The notes under the pieces: model-generated
The model's input: only the letters and a program-made list of their open reading frames with translations
Database searches by the model: none
Told to the model about the DNA's origin: nothing
Part shown: in pieces, positions 8,605 to 17,301 of the stretch
Position numbering within the stretch: the first letter of the stretch is position 1
Layout: each line of letters begins with the position of its first letter
Made by a program: the position numbers and the translations under genes
Source: an uncultured Bacteroidota bacterium
GTDB lineage: Bacteria; Bacteroidota; Bacteroidia; Bacteroidales; P3
Direction: 5' to 3'
Length of the DNA: 35,147 nucleotides
Assembly (NCBI GenBank): GCA_902775135.1
Contig: CACYKY010000021.1
Location: 1-35,147, forward strand

Positions 8605-10098
8605 ATGAATATTATGAAAAACATTGTGATAATAATTGTTGCCGCGCTGATGTGTGGGGTGAGCTACGGACAAGAGAGCCAGCGCGAGCGATTGGAGAGG
8701 CATCTGTACACGCTGGCGTCGGACAGCCTGCGTGGCCGTGCGGCGGGTACGGAAGACGGCCAGAAGGCCGCCGATTATATCGAGCGGGAGTGGAAAAAGA
8801 TGGGACTGAAATCGATGGCCGGCGACAGCAACTACCGCATGCCCTTCTCGAGGACAAGTTTGCAGAGGGGGAAAGGTGAATACTGCAATCTGGTGGCCTT
8901 CATCGAAGGCAGCGATCCGACAATGAAGCATGAGTATATCGTGGTGGGCGCCCATTACGACCATGTGGGGGTGATGGGCGACAAGATTTACAATGGTGCC
9001 GACGACAACGCCTCGGGCTCATCGTGTGTGCTTGAGATAGCTCGCCAACTGCTGGCCAAGAGAAGCCAGTTGAAACGGAGCGTGGTAATTTGCGCCTACG
9101 ATGCCGAGGAGATAGGCCTTTACGGCTCGACGGCACACGTCAACCACCTGAAGAACAGCTTCCAATTGAGTCAGGTGAAGCTGATGATGAGTGTGGATAT
9201 GGTGGGCTGGTATAAAGCCGACGGGGAGTTGACATTGGAGGGCGTTGGAACGATAGCCGACGGAAAGGACTTGGTGGACCCCAAAGCTTTGGGTGTAGAC
9301 ATCAAGGTGAGAACAAAGAAATACGAGACTTCGATGCTAACGGCCACGGACACTGAGCCTTACGCTTTGAAGGGCATCCCGACATTAGCGGTAACGACAG
9401 GACTGAAGAGTCCTTACCACAAGCCGGAGGACGATGCCGAATTGATTGACTATGATGGACTTGACCGCGTGACCGACTATCTGGTGGCGCTGACAATAGC
9501 GGCGTCGCAAAAGGAGGGGGCTCTGGCCTCGGGTCATGTGGCCCGCAAACACCGAGACTTGAAAGGATTCGAGATTGGGCTGGCGGCGGGATTGGGGAGC
9601 AGCAACCTCAATTTCCCGGAGGCCACGGTGGACGGCAAGTCGGCACTCGGCTTCAGCGGCGGATTGATGGTGCAATACAATTTCAGTCGATACATCGGGA
9701 TGAGGATCAATGCAATGTATAATTATTCCCATTGTCCGCTACCGGCATCGGGCGACGCCTATGGCAAGGGCTACGGAGTGGAACAGCACTCGCTGTTGGT
9801 TCCGCTGACACTGCAGCTTGGAGTTCGGGAGAGCGGAACAGGGATATACTTCGGCTTTGGATTTTTCTACCAGCATGTTTTCGACGGAGGTTTTTACGGC
9901 GACATTCCGGCTGGAGAACCAGCCTGTGAGGTTGACAAAAATCCGGGAGGCATTGCCTGGAATATCGGCATGCGACTGGGACATTGGCAGTTGGACGGTA
10001 CATGGTATTACCAGCTGAGCGATTTCTTCGAAACCGCCAACGGCCTGCCGAAAGCACACATGAACATGTATGTGGTGACTATAGGCTACTTCTTCTAA
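8605..10098 (+). CDS. M28 metallopeptidase fused to an outer-membrane beta-barrel
   Basis: About 497 residues. After a signal peptide (ending ...CGVSYGQ) comes an M28 zinc aminopeptidase domain (about 25-300) with GAHYDH (His117), ADDNASG (Asp133), the AEE pair (168-169), VDMVG (Asp198) and the late His in PYHKPEDD, so all five metal ligands and the catalytic Glu are present. From about residue 320 to the end the protein becomes a membrane-strand-rich domain (GFEIGLAAGLG, SGGLMVQYNFSRYIGMRIN, YFGFGFFYQHVF) ending in Phe-Phe, the typical end of BAM-inserted barrels. The peptidase would thus be tethered at the outer membrane, probably facing the periplasm. An in-frame GTG at 8593 and a second ATG at 8614 are alternative starts. 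First gene of a six-gene run. Confidence 0.85.
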   Translation: MNIMKNIVIIIVAALMCGVSYGQESQRERLERHLYTLASDSLRGRAAGTEDGQKAADYIEREWKKMGLKSMAGDSNYRMPFSRTSLQRGKGEYCNLVAFIEGSDPTMKHEYIVVGAHYDHVGVMGDKIYNGADDNASGSSCVLEIARQLLAKRSQLKRSVVICAYDAEEIGLYGSTAHVNHLKNSFQLSQVKLMMSVDMVGWYKADGELTLEGVGTIADGKDLVDPKALGVDIKVRTKKYETSMLTATDTEPYALKGIPTLAVTTGLKSPYHKPEDDAELIDYDGLDRVTDYLVALTIAASQKEGALASGHVARKHRDLKGFEIGLAAGLGSSNLNFPEATVDGKSALGFSGGLMVQYNFSRYIGMRINAMYNYSHCPLPASGDAYGKGYGVEQHSLLVPLTLQLGVRESGTGIYFGFGFFYQHVFDGGFYGDIPAGEPACEVDKNPGGIAWNIGMRLGHWQLDGTWYYQLSDFFETANGLPKAHMNMYVVTIGYFF

Positions 10099-10119
10099 AC
10101 CCCAAAGAATAAAAAAAAG

Positions 10120-11547
10120 ATGGACAATATTCATGAACTGGAGACGAAGCCCATGGGCAAGTTGCTGTGGCAGTATGCGCTGCCGGCGGTGGCGAGTCAG
10201 GTGGTTACGTCGATATACAATATAGTGGACCGTATCTTCTTGGGAAACAGCATTGGCGACGGTAAAATGCTCTTGGCGGCGTTGACCATCACCTTCCCGC
10301 TGATGAACATCATCCATGCTTTTGGTTCGCTGGTGGGTGCCGGCTCGAGTGCCCGCATGAGCATTGTGCTGGGAAGGAAAGATGTGCGGTGGGCTGAGAA
10401 GATATTGGGCAACAGTGTGTTGTTGACTTTCTTGTTCGGTTTTATCTTTGTGGTGGGTGGCTATTTGTGGATGCATCCCATCATGAATCTCTTTGCCGAC
10501 GGTGCCTCGACGCAGGTGCTCGATGCGGCATGTGAGTATATGTACATCGTGCTACCGGGAATGTTCCTGCTGACGTTGACGTTCAACCTTGTAGGACTCA
10601 TCCGTTCGTCGGGTTACCCGATGAAGGGCATGTGGATCATGGTGGGAGGTGCGGTATTGAATATCGTCCTTGACTTCCTCTTCATCAGTGAGTTCGGATG
10701 GGGTATGAAGGGAGCGGCATGGGCCACGACCCTCTCTATGGCGGCATCGGCCGCTGTGGCGGTGCTTCATTTTGTACAGCCGCACTCGTTCATCCGCTTC
10801 AAGCGACATGCCTGGCGTCCGAAGCTTTACATCTTCCGCAACATCCTGGCTATTGGTATCAGCCCCTTCTCGATGAATTTCGCTGCCTTTGCTGTGGTGG
10901 CTGTGTTGAACCGCCAGCTGATAGCCTATGGCGGGGACGATGCTATGACGGTATATGGTGCGGCCAATTCGGCCATGGGATTGATATTCATGATGCTGCT
11001 TGGAGTGTGTCAGGCCATGCAGCCCATTGCGGGTTACAACTATGGTGCGCGTCGCAACGACAGGCTGCGCGAAGTGTACCTGCTGACGATGAAGGTTTGC
11101 GTGCTGATAGGAGTTGTGGGTATGGTGTTGGCGCTTGCTTTCCCGCGCACGATCATAGGATTCTTCAATTCGGAGCCTGAAATCCTGGACATGGGAGCGC
11201 CGGCGCTGCGCTATTTGCTGGTTTTCTGCCCGCTGATAGCCTTCACGGTGACCAACTCCCAGCTCTTCCAGAGCATTGACCAGCCTTGGATTGCCATTGT
11301 GACGAGTCTCTCGCGGCAGGTGATCTTCCTCATTCCTTTGTCGTTGATACTGCCCGACCTTTTGATGGGATTCAATGATGGCGACGGGGTCACAGGGGTG
11401 TGGCAGGCCTGTGCCATCTGCGATGTGCTGGGAGCTGTGCTGTCGGCCGTGCTGCTGCTCACCCACCGACAGGTGTTCCGCATGGATTATGTGCCTAAGG
11501 AACGACGTCCGCGCAAGGAGATGGGCCCCAAGGAGAATGATAAATGA
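10120..11547 (+). CDS. MATE family multidrug/Na+ antiporter
   Basis: This 475-residue integral membrane protein has about twelve hydrophobic segments. The N-terminal pattern (LLWQYALPAVASQVVTSIYNIVDRIFLG) and the half-repeat beginning near FRNILAIGISPFSMNFAAFAVV are typical of MATE exporters, which expel cationic drugs or metabolites using Na+ or H+ gradients. It starts 21 bp after the M28 gene. The stop codon overlaps the start of a heptamer repeat patch that fills the gap to murB. The transported compound cannot be inferred. Confidence 0.93.
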   Translation: MDNIHELETKPMGKLLWQYALPAVASQVVTSIYNIVDRIFLGNSIGDGKMLLAALTITFPLMNIIHAFGSLVGAGSSARMSIVLGRKDVRWAEKILGNSVLLTFLFGFIFVVGGYLWMHPIMNLFADGASTQVLDAACEYMYIVLPGMFLLTLTFNLVGLIRSSGYPMKGMWIMVGGAVLNIVLDFLFISEFGWGMKGAAWATTLSMAASAAVAVLHFVQPHSFIRFKRHAWRPKLYIFRNILAIGISPFSMNFAAFAVVAVLNRQLIAYGGDDAMTVYGAANSAMGLIFMMLLGVCQAMQPIAGYNYGARRNDRLREVYLLTMKVCVLIGVVGMVLALAFPRTIIGFFNSEPEILDMGAPALRYLLVFCPLIAFTVTNSQLFQSIDQPWIAIVTSLSRQVIFLIPLSLILPDLLMGFNDGDGVTGVWQACAICDVLGAVLSAVLLLTHRQVFRMDYVPKERRPRKEMGPKENDK

Positions 11548-11592
11548 GAGATGAGAAATGAAAAATGATTAAAGGGAATTGAAAGTTGAAAT
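11544..11592 (+). repeat. Seven-unit heptamer repeat between the MATE gene and murB
   Basis: Seven consecutive 7-mers: ATGAGAG (11544), ATGAGAA, ATGAAAA, ATGATTA, AAGGGAA, TTGAAAG (11579) and TTGAAAT (11586-11592). The first overlaps the MATE stop codon and the last supplies the TTG start codon of murB. The units drift gradually from ATGAGA to TTGAAA. Confidence 0.85.
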
Positions 11593-12578
11593 CATTTGAC
11601 AACATATCACTCAAGGCATACAATACCTTCGGCATCGATGTGAAAGCCCGGAGGATGGTGGTGGTGGAGCCAGGGGATAGTGTGGAACAGTTGGCCACGC
11701 TACGATCCCTTGATGGAGGGACAGAGCCGGAACTCATATTGGGAGGCGGAAGCAACATGGTGTTCACCAAGGACTACGATGGCACCGTTGTCACCTTGTC
11801 GAGGGAGAGTGCTTGTCCCGTCCGCCAATCTACGCTTGTCACCGCCTGGGGCGGGATGGTGATGGATGACCTCGTCCGGTGGACATTGGACAATGGATTG
11901 TATGGTATGGAGAACCTCTCGGCCATTCCGGGCACCGTGGGAGCCTCGGCGGTGCAGAATGTGGGAGCATACGGTGCAGAGGCCAAAGATTTCGTTGAGA
12001 GCGTTGAGGCCTACGACCTGAAGGACGGGCATCTCTGCACTTTCAGCAATGCCGACTGCTGTTTCGCCTACCGCTATTCGATGTTCAAGGACGTTCCCGG
12101 GCGCTACCTCATACTGCGGGTGACGTTCCGACTGAAGAAGGAGTATGCACCCAACCTCAGCTACAAGGCTTTGGAAGGACTGCCGCATGCCACAGCCGGC
12201 GAGTTGCGGCAGGCCATTACAGAGCTGCGCTGGGGCAAACTCCCGAGGCCTGAGGAACATGGGTCGGCCGGCAGTTTCTTCAAGAACCCTGTGGTGGATG
12301 AGGAGGTGTATGCGCGTCTGCGGCAGCAGTATGCGGACATGCCCGATGCCCATCCAAGTGCCGGCGGCTACAAGCTTTCGGCCGGATGGCTGATTGACCG
12401 TGCGGGATGGAAGGGACGTACGCAAGGTGGGGCAGGGGTATGGCCCAAGAATGCCCTGGTGCTCTACAACGCAGGTGCTTGTACTGGAGAAGAAGTCCGC
12501 TCCCTTGCCAATGCCATCCAACAAGATGTGAAACAAAAATTCGGCGTCGTATTAGAACCCGAAGCGATAATAATATGA
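11586..12578 (+). CDS. murB: UDP-N-acetylenolpyruvoylglucosamine reductase
   Basis: MurB reduces UDP-GlcNAc-enolpyruvate to UDP-MurNAc, an FAD/NADPH step of cytosolic peptidoglycan precursor synthesis. The 330-residue product has the type I MurB features: N-terminal SLKAYNTFGID, FAD-binding GGGSNMVF, IPGTVGASAVQNVGAYGAE, FAYRYSMFK, the catalytic Ser in AGSFFKNP, KLSAGWLIDRAGWKG and the C-terminal Glu in LEPEAIII. The start is TTG at 11586: an in-frame TGA lies immediately upstream (11580-11582) and the next in-frame ATG would remove the conserved NTFGI segment. The TTG is part of a heptamer repeat. The next gene begins one base after the stop. Confidence 0.96.
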   Translation: MKSFDNISLKAYNTFGIDVKARRMVVVEPGDSVEQLATLRSLDGGTEPELILGGGSNMVFTKDYDGTVVTLSRESACPVRQSTLVTAWGGMVMDDLVRWTLDNGLYGMENLSAIPGTVGASAVQNVGAYGAEAKDFVESVEAYDLKDGHLCTFSNADCCFAYRYSMFKDVPGRYLILRVTFRLKKEYAPNLSYKALEGLPHATAGELRQAITELRWGKLPRPEEHGSAGSFFKNPVVDEEVYARLRQQYADMPDAHPSAGGYKLSAGWLIDRAGWKGRTQGGAGVWPKNALVLYNAGACTGEEVRSLANAIQQDVKQKFGVVLEPEAIII

Positions 12579-12579
12579 T

Positions 12580-13188
12580 ATGGAAAAAGTAGAGACTTTT
12601 TGGAAGTGGTTTGAGGACCACAATGAGCAGTTGGTGGCCATGGGCGACCTGGAGGAGAAGGAACGCATGGAGCTGGAGAACGCCTTGCAGTACCAGCTGA
12701 CAAAATACTGCAAAGGACTGAGTTACGAGATTGGCGACGCTACCGCCAACGGGCGCACGATGACCTTCAGCGCCGAGGGCGACACCGACTTGTTCCGCTA
12801 TGTGGTGGAGCTGGTGGACAACGCCCCTGACCTTGACTGGTGGGAGTTTGTGGCTTTCAAGCAGCCCATGGGCACCGAGCTGAAGGTGCGCTTCGACAAG
12901 ATGGTCTTCGATACGCGCAAGATGTATTTCGAGCAGCTGGAATGCGAGGAAGAACCCGATATGCTGGGCTTGAGGATTGCTGTGGAGGATGGACAACGGC
13001 AGGACGAGGACTTCCAGGTGGGCGTCTACGTCACCCTCGAGGCTTTGATGGGCGAGTTTGACTGCGCCACGCTCGTTGGCTACATGGAGACTGTCCCCGT
13101 GCCCGAGGAACCGTTCAAGAGTGGCTTCCAGAAGCTGGACGACCTGCCCAAGTTCGTCGAGTGGTTCAAGGCAAAACGCGACGCATAG
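12580..13188 (+). CDS. Uncharacterised cytosolic protein
   Basis: A 202-residue acidic protein with no signal peptide or membrane segment. It begins with an aromatic helix (FWKWFEDHNEQL). It has a central segment DLDWWEFVAFKQPMGTELKVRFD and a later stretch LGLRIAVEDGQRQDEDFQVGVYVTLEALMGE with alternating strands and helices. I recall similar proteins in Bacteroidota genomes, but none with a known function, and I assign none. It starts 1 bp after the murB stop and ends 4 bp before the next gene, so it is translated from the same message. Confidence 0.75.
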   Translation: MEKVETFWKWFEDHNEQLVAMGDLEEKERMELENALQYQLTKYCKGLSYEIGDATANGRTMTFSAEGDTDLFRYVVELVDNAPDLDWWEFVAFKQPMGTELKVRFDKMVFDTRKMYFEQLECEEEPDMLGLRIAVEDGQRQDEDFQVGVYVTLEALMGEFDCATLVGYMETVPVPEEPFKSGFQKLDDLPKFVEWFKAKRDA

Positions 13189-13192
13189 CGTC

Positions 13193-13693
13193 ATGCCCAC
13201 CTCGCGCAAATCCCGCTATCGTGGACGTCGCCGTACTTCGGCGCAGCGTCGGCCGGGGCATCTCTGCACCCACTATGTGGAGGATGACATTGAGGCATTC
13301 TCTCAAGACCTGAAACTGCTACGGTCAGTATGGCCGGAAAGTGTACTTGAGGATGACCGGAAGGCGGAGCGGAAGCAGGCCCTCAAGACTAATGGCATTA
13401 TTTGCGCGGTTGTGATGGTGCCCATGACAATCATTTTGATTTACCTTGTAATTGGCGGTGACGCCCCATGGTGGTCTATCCCCATCGTGCAGACCTTTGT
13501 GCTACTATACCTTTTGTTCCGACTGTTGGCGTTAAGCGGCGAGGACACCATGTTCCTTGTCTACCGCGAAGCCGACCGGCGAGGTATCAAATACATCAAG
13601 AACGACACCCCTCTGTACCAAATCATGAACCGAATCAATGCCGATTACAACAATCAGCTTTGGAATCGCAATTTCAATTGGACAAAAATATAA
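13193..13693 (+). CDS. Uncharacterised two-helix membrane protein
   Basis: 166 residues from ATG 13193. A longer frame back to 13058 overlaps the preceding gene and is not protein-like. The N-terminus is very basic (MPTSRKSRYRGRRRTSAQRR). After a helical cytosolic part (EDDIEAFSQDLKLLRSVWPE) come two hydrophobic segments (IICAVVMVPMTIILIYLVI and IPIVQTFVLLYLLFRLLAL) joined by a short loop. A C-terminal cytosolic tail of about 50 residues follows. The hairpin topology suggests an inner-membrane protein. No family recognised. Four bases separate it from each neighbour. Confidence 0.75.
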   Translation: MPTSRKSRYRGRRRTSAQRRPGHLCTHYVEDDIEAFSQDLKLLRSVWPESVLEDDRKAERKQALKTNGIICAVVMVPMTIILIYLVIGGDAPWWSIPIVQTFVLLYLLFRLLALSGEDTMFLVYREADRRGIKYIKNDTPLYQIMNRINADYNNQLWNRNFNWTKI

Positions 13694-13697
13694 CGTT

Positions 13698-14810
13698 ATG
13701 AAACAGATTGCCTGCACCATATTATTCTCTTTGGCCTTGATGGTCACCGCTTGCAGTAAACAGACAACGGCTTCAGCACAGGAAGAACCATTCCTCGAGA
13801 GTCAGCGGCTTTATGTCATGGGCGAGGGCTCGCAGTTCTGGCGCATACCCGCGCTGCTGTGTCTGGACGACGGCACGCTGCTGGCTGTCAACGACCGCCG
13901 CAAGTACGATTATCGCGACTTGCCGAAGGACATCGACATTGTCTACCGTCGCAGCACGGATAACGGCAAGACATGGACCGAACCGCAGACTCTCATCGAA
14001 GGGCAGGGAGAAGGAAAAGGCTACGGCGACCCGGCGCTGGTGCAGTGCGCGAACGGCGACGTGCTCTGTCTCTTCGCCGGCCACAACGGCTACTTCCAAT
14101 CCACGGTGGCCAATCCCATCTGTGTCTTTATGAGCCGCTCCACCGACCGCGGCCAGACCTGGGGCGACACCGTCAACCTCACCTCCGTCATCTGGGATGC
14201 TTCGTCGGGCTATCATGGCGCCTTTGTGGCTTCGGGCAACGGTTTGCGGTTGAATCACGGGCCTCATGCCGGACGAGTGCTCTTTGCCGCTGCTGTGGTG
14301 CGCAATGGCGAGAATGTCAGCGACAACTTCGTCATCTACAGCGATGACAACGGACACACGTGGCAACGCTCGCAGAAGGCTTTCAGCAAAGGCGACGAGG
14401 CTAAGCTGATGGAACTCAACGACGGTACTATCCTCATCAGCGTGCGCCGCACGGGAGCCCGCGGATACAACCACTCGGAGGACGGCGGCGTGACTTGGGG
14501 CACACAGGGCTATTGGAACGAGATGACGGTTAACGCTTGCAACGGTGAGATGTTGCGTGTGGATGAGAAAACATTGATTCACAGTATCCCAAACTCGATG
14601 AACCGCGAGAACGTCAGCATCTTCAACTCCACCGACGAAGGCCAGTCGTGGCATTCGCCCGTGCTCCTCGTCGAAGGCCCCTCGGTCTACTCCTCCCTCA
14701 CCCTCCTCAAAGACGGCACCATCGGATGCTTTGTCGAGAAAGGGCCCGACAGCGGCTGCGACCTCTGGTTCTACCGGTTCAATGTGGCCTGGCTGCTCGG
14801 GCAGCGGTAA
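13698..14810 (+). CDS. Lipoprotein exo-alpha-sialidase (GH33-like)
   Basis: A sialidase releases terminal sialic acid from host glycans. From ATG 13698 the 370-residue product has a lipoprotein signal with Cys19 (LMVTAC), an RIP motif (Arg49) and five Asp boxes (86-93, 148-155, 215-222, 260-267, 311-318), diagnostic of the six-bladed sialidase fold. Candidate catalytic residues are Asp66, Glu234, Arg250/251, Arg303 and Tyr331 (SVYSSL), assigned by eye to the usual Arg triad, Glu and nucleophilic Tyr. An ATG further upstream (13638) lies in the previous gene and gives no export signal. Last gene of the six-gene run. No sialic-acid catabolism genes are visible nearby. Related BNR hydrolases of other specificity cannot be excluded. 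Confidence 0.88.
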   Translation: MKQIACTILFSLALMVTACSKQTTASAQEEPFLESQRLYVMGEGSQFWRIPALLCLDDGTLLAVNDRRKYDYRDLPKDIDIVYRRSTDNGKTWTEPQTLIEGQGEGKGYGDPALVQCANGDVLCLFAGHNGYFQSTVANPICVFMSRSTDRGQTWGDTVNLTSVIWDASSGYHGAFVASGNGLRLNHGPHAGRVLFAAAVVRNGENVSDNFVIYSDDNGHTWQRSQKAFSKGDEAKLMELNDGTILISVRRTGARGYNHSEDGGVTWGTQGYWNEMTVNACNGEMLRVDEKTLIHSIPNSMNRENVSIFNSTDEGQSWHSPVLLVEGPSVYSSLTLLKDGTIGCFVEKGPDSGCDLWFYRFNVAWLLGQR

Positions 14811-14818
14811 TAACTGAT

Positions 14819-14854
14819 CCCATAAAGCCCTTAAGGCCATTAAGGGCACTAAGG
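14819..14854. repeat. Four-unit nonamer repeat between convergent genes
   Basis: Four 9-bp units: CCCATAAAG (14819-14827), CCCTTAAGG (14828-14836), CCATTAAGG (14837-14845) and GCACTAAGG (14846-14854). Within it CCCTTAA/TTAAGGG can form a 7-bp hairpin, but no T-run follows on either strand. The unit closely resembles CCCATTAAG found in frame in purL (20670-20705). Confidence 0.75.
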
Positions 14855-14858
14855 TCCC

Positions 14859-15854
14859 CTAGTCTATTTTGTGTTCCCCTTCGGGGAGTTCCATCGCCTT
14901 CAGGCAACGCTCGAGGGTGAGCATCGAGGACGGGATCTCCAGCGTGCAATAGGTTCGGTATTGCAGGTCGAGGTATTGGTAGTTGTGGAATTCTTGAGTG
15001 ACGACTTTGCAACGAGGGTTGGTGCAGGTGGGATCGACTATTACGGAGAGTTTCCCATAGTCGGGATGGCGGATGAAGACCTCGCGGGCCAGCTGTTGGT
15101 AGAAGTACAGCATGGAAGAAGTCAGGGCGGCGGCTTCGGCACTGTCGGCGACGATGATGCTCATAAATGTGGCGTCGCGATAGAACTGCAGGTGGGTGAC
15201 GCCGGTGCTGTCGGTGTAGGACCATGGTTTGTAATCTGGCAAGAAAGCTTCCAGGGGGTAGTCCTGGCGGAAACAGCGGTCGAGGCTGTCGAGCATCGGC
15301 ATCTGGCGTAGTAGCAAGGCGGTGTCGGAGTGGACGACGGCGAGGCAGACGCTGTCCATGGCCTGCGTCAGGAGGAAGGTGCGGGCGCCGGAGTCGGGAG
15401 ATTGTGTCCAGGCTCCTTGCCAGCGGTTGCAGAAGTAGTATCCTATGCCGTCACATATCATTCTTTGGTCGGCCCAAGGCGAGGCGGTGACAATGGCGTG
15501 GTTGGCAAGGAGGTGTAGCCTTCGTGCCACGCTGTCGGGCACCCTCATCTCGCTGGTAGACACCTTTACTTTATCTCTTTTCTTGACATACCAGGTGTTC
15601 TCGTTGGCCGTGCTGTAGGTCAGCAGGCTTCGGTTGGCAGGTCCCGCCGTTGGAATCTGCAGGCTCAGGGCACTCTCGGCGTAGAAGGAGGGGCGACGCA
15701 TGTAGAAAAAATCGTAGTTTTTGTGTGTCAGCTTCTCGATGCAGATATGGTCGTAATTCGACGCAAAAGCGTGAGGTTCCAGCCGCTCCTGGCCTTGGGC
15801 GAAAAAGGGTACCAGCAATGCCAGTGCCCATAGTGATTTCAGAATGTGTATCAT
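14859..15854 (-). CDS. Uncharacterised secreted protein
   Basis: A 331-residue protein with a signal peptide (MIHILKSLWALALLVPFFAQGQ). The mature part mixes strands and helices and has several Cys residues (for example CNRWQGAW, CFRQDYP, PTCTNPRCKVV), consistent with an extracytoplasmic protein. I do not recognise a family or catalytic motif. It starts 7 bp downstream of the peptidase gene's stop, so it is the third gene of that operon. The gene ends close to the nonamer repeat and converges with the sialidase gene. Confidence 0.75.
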   Translation of the reverse strand: MIHILKSLWALALLVPFFAQGQERLEPHAFASNYDHICIEKLTHKNYDFFYMRRPSFYAESALSLQIPTAGPANRSLLTYSTANENTWYVKKRDKVKVSTSEMRVPDSVARRLHLLANHAIVTASPWADQRMICDGIGYYFCNRWQGAWTQSPDSGARTFLLTQAMDSVCLAVVHSDTALLLRQMPMLDSLDRCFRQDYPLEAFLPDYKPWSYTDSTGVTHLQFYRDATFMSIIVADSAEAAALTSSMLYFYQQLAREVFIRHPDYGKLSVIVDPTCTNPRCKVVTQEFHNYQYLDLQYRTYCTLEIPSSMLTLERCLKAMELPEGEHKID

Positions 15855-15861
15855 GATGGTA

Positions 15862-17289
15862 CTACTCTTCCGGGGCGAACATGGGGTCCCAGGCGGGGAG
15901 CATGATAGGCTTTTGGTCCATCATGGCGCGGATGTTGGCGGGGATGTATTTCTCCTCGAGGACGACGCGGAACATGTACTCGTTGAACCAGTCGTTGGTC
16001 ATGATGAGGTTGCCCTGGTAGCCGTAGTTGGGGCCCCAGCTGTTCTCGACCATCCATTTGAGGGGTTTGCCGTCCTTGTCGAGGTCAACGGCGCAGAGGG
16101 TCATGGCGTGGGAGGAGCCGCTGGCGAAGGTGGCCACGCGCTGTTTCTTGTCCATGCCGAAGGTGGTGCCCATGAGGCTTTCGTAGTCGAAATTGTTCAT
16201 ATCCATGAGGCCGTTGTCGCGGTTGAGGAACTTTCCGACGTCGCAGCTGAAGTACATCATGGTGCTGTCCTTGATGGAGGCGATGCACATGGGGGCGATG
16301 TCGGACATGGGGAGGTTGAGGTAGCGCCAGTTCTGTCCGTCGTAGACGTGGCGGTCGTACTGGATTTCATAGACTTTGTAGTATTCGCGTGTGGGGTCGT
16401 TCATGACCATGTAGTACTTGGAGAAGTCGGTCTTGGCGAACTTTTCGTAGAACTCCTTGGGGGTGTAGGTGGCGGTCTCGACTATCTCGCCCTTGGCGTT
16501 CTTCTGCTGCCAGGAGAACTGAGCGGGGGGCTCGCCCATGGTGAGGGCCAGCATGCGATAGATGGTGGCGAGCATGGTGGTCTTTTTGGCTTGCAGTTGG
16601 GCGGCGGAGATGCCTTTCTGGGCGGCCATCTCGCGGAGTTGCAGACCATCCTCGCGGAGTTTGAGTGCTATGAGATTGCTGATGGAGGAGGTGTTGTTGG
16701 TGTTGTAGGTCTCGGGCATGACGTCGGCGGGGACGAGGCCGTATTTGTCGATGAGGTTGGCCACGCCTGTGAACTGGCCGCCGTCGCCGATGGGATTCTT
16801 GAAGAGCCACTCGACCTCTTGGTCGGTCATGGGTTTCTTGTAGGTGTCGATCATGGCCTGGAGGAAGAGGTTGGATTTCTCGAGCTGGTCGTAGAAGAAG
16901 AGGAAGGCCTGAGAGAACTGGAAGTCGGCGGGCAGGTTGTGCTTGCGGATGGCCTGGTTGCGGAGGACGTTCATGCCGGTGAACATCCAGCAGCGGCCGG
17001 AGGACTTCTGGTCGGTGACGGCCTTGCTGATGACGCGGTTGGAGAAGTGGGAGTCGAACTTGGTGGCGTTCTCGTAGTTCATGGCCAGCTTGGAGGGAGC
17101 GTTGTTGACCATGATGTTGCGGAGGGCCTTGTCGGAGGCCGAGGCGCCGAAGCCCTTCTTCATCTGCTGCATCATCTCGGAGGTGATGCCGCCGTTGTAG
17201 GTGGTTTCCACCTGTTTCTTCTTCTGAGCCATGGCGCCGCCGCAAACGAGCAGGGTGCTGAGTGCTAATGCTAAATATCTTTTTGTCAT
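15862..17289 (-). CDS. pepC: Exported C1-family aminopeptidase C / bleomycin hydrolase
   Basis: A papain-fold cysteine peptidase of the bleomycin-hydrolase branch (C1B), 475 residues. The catalytic set is visible: Gln in TDQKSSGRCW with Cys100, His394 in GSSHAMTL and Asn416 in VENSWGP. Unlike the cytosolic enzymes of lactic bacteria and yeast, this copy starts with a signal peptide (RYLALALSTLLVCGGAMAQ), so it should act in the periplasm or outside; exported members are common in Bacteroidota. It would trim amino acids or short peptides from the N-terminus of peptides. The C-terminus ends in ...FAPEE. The gene starts 12 bp after the lipocalin-like gene and probably shares its promoter. Confidence 0.92.
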   Translation of the reverse strand: MTKRYLALALSTLLVCGGAMAQKKKQVETTYNGGITSEMMQQMKKGFGASASDKALRNIMVNNAPSKLAMNYENATKFDSHFSNRVISKAVTDQKSSGRCWMFTGMNVLRNQAIRKHNLPADFQFSQAFLFFYDQLEKSNLFLQAMIDTYKKPMTDQEVEWLFKNPIGDGGQFTGVANLIDKYGLVPADVMPETYNTNNTSSISNLIALKLREDGLQLREMAAQKGISAAQLQAKKTTMLATIYRMLALTMGEPPAQFSWQQKNAKGEIVETATYTPKEFYEKFAKTDFSKYYMVMNDPTREYYKVYEIQYDRHVYDGQNWRYLNLPMSDIAPMCIASIKDSTMMYFSCDVGKFLNRDNGLMDMNNFDYESLMGTTFGMDKKQRVATFASGSSHAMTLCAVDLDKDGKPLKWMVENSWGPNYGYQGNLIMTNDWFNEYMFRVVLEEKYIPANIRAMMDQKPIMLPAWDPMFAPEE

Positions 17290-17301
17290 ATCGTAATGTA
17301 A

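Noticed and set aside
13698..14810. Part of a sialic-acid utilisation (nan) locus
   Set aside because: No aldolase, epimerase or sialic-acid transporter gene lies nearby; the neighbours are murB and uncharacterised genes.
15844..17268. 474-residue plus-strand open frame
   Set aside because: Antisense to the pepC gene; low-complexity Val/Gly/Glu/His composition.
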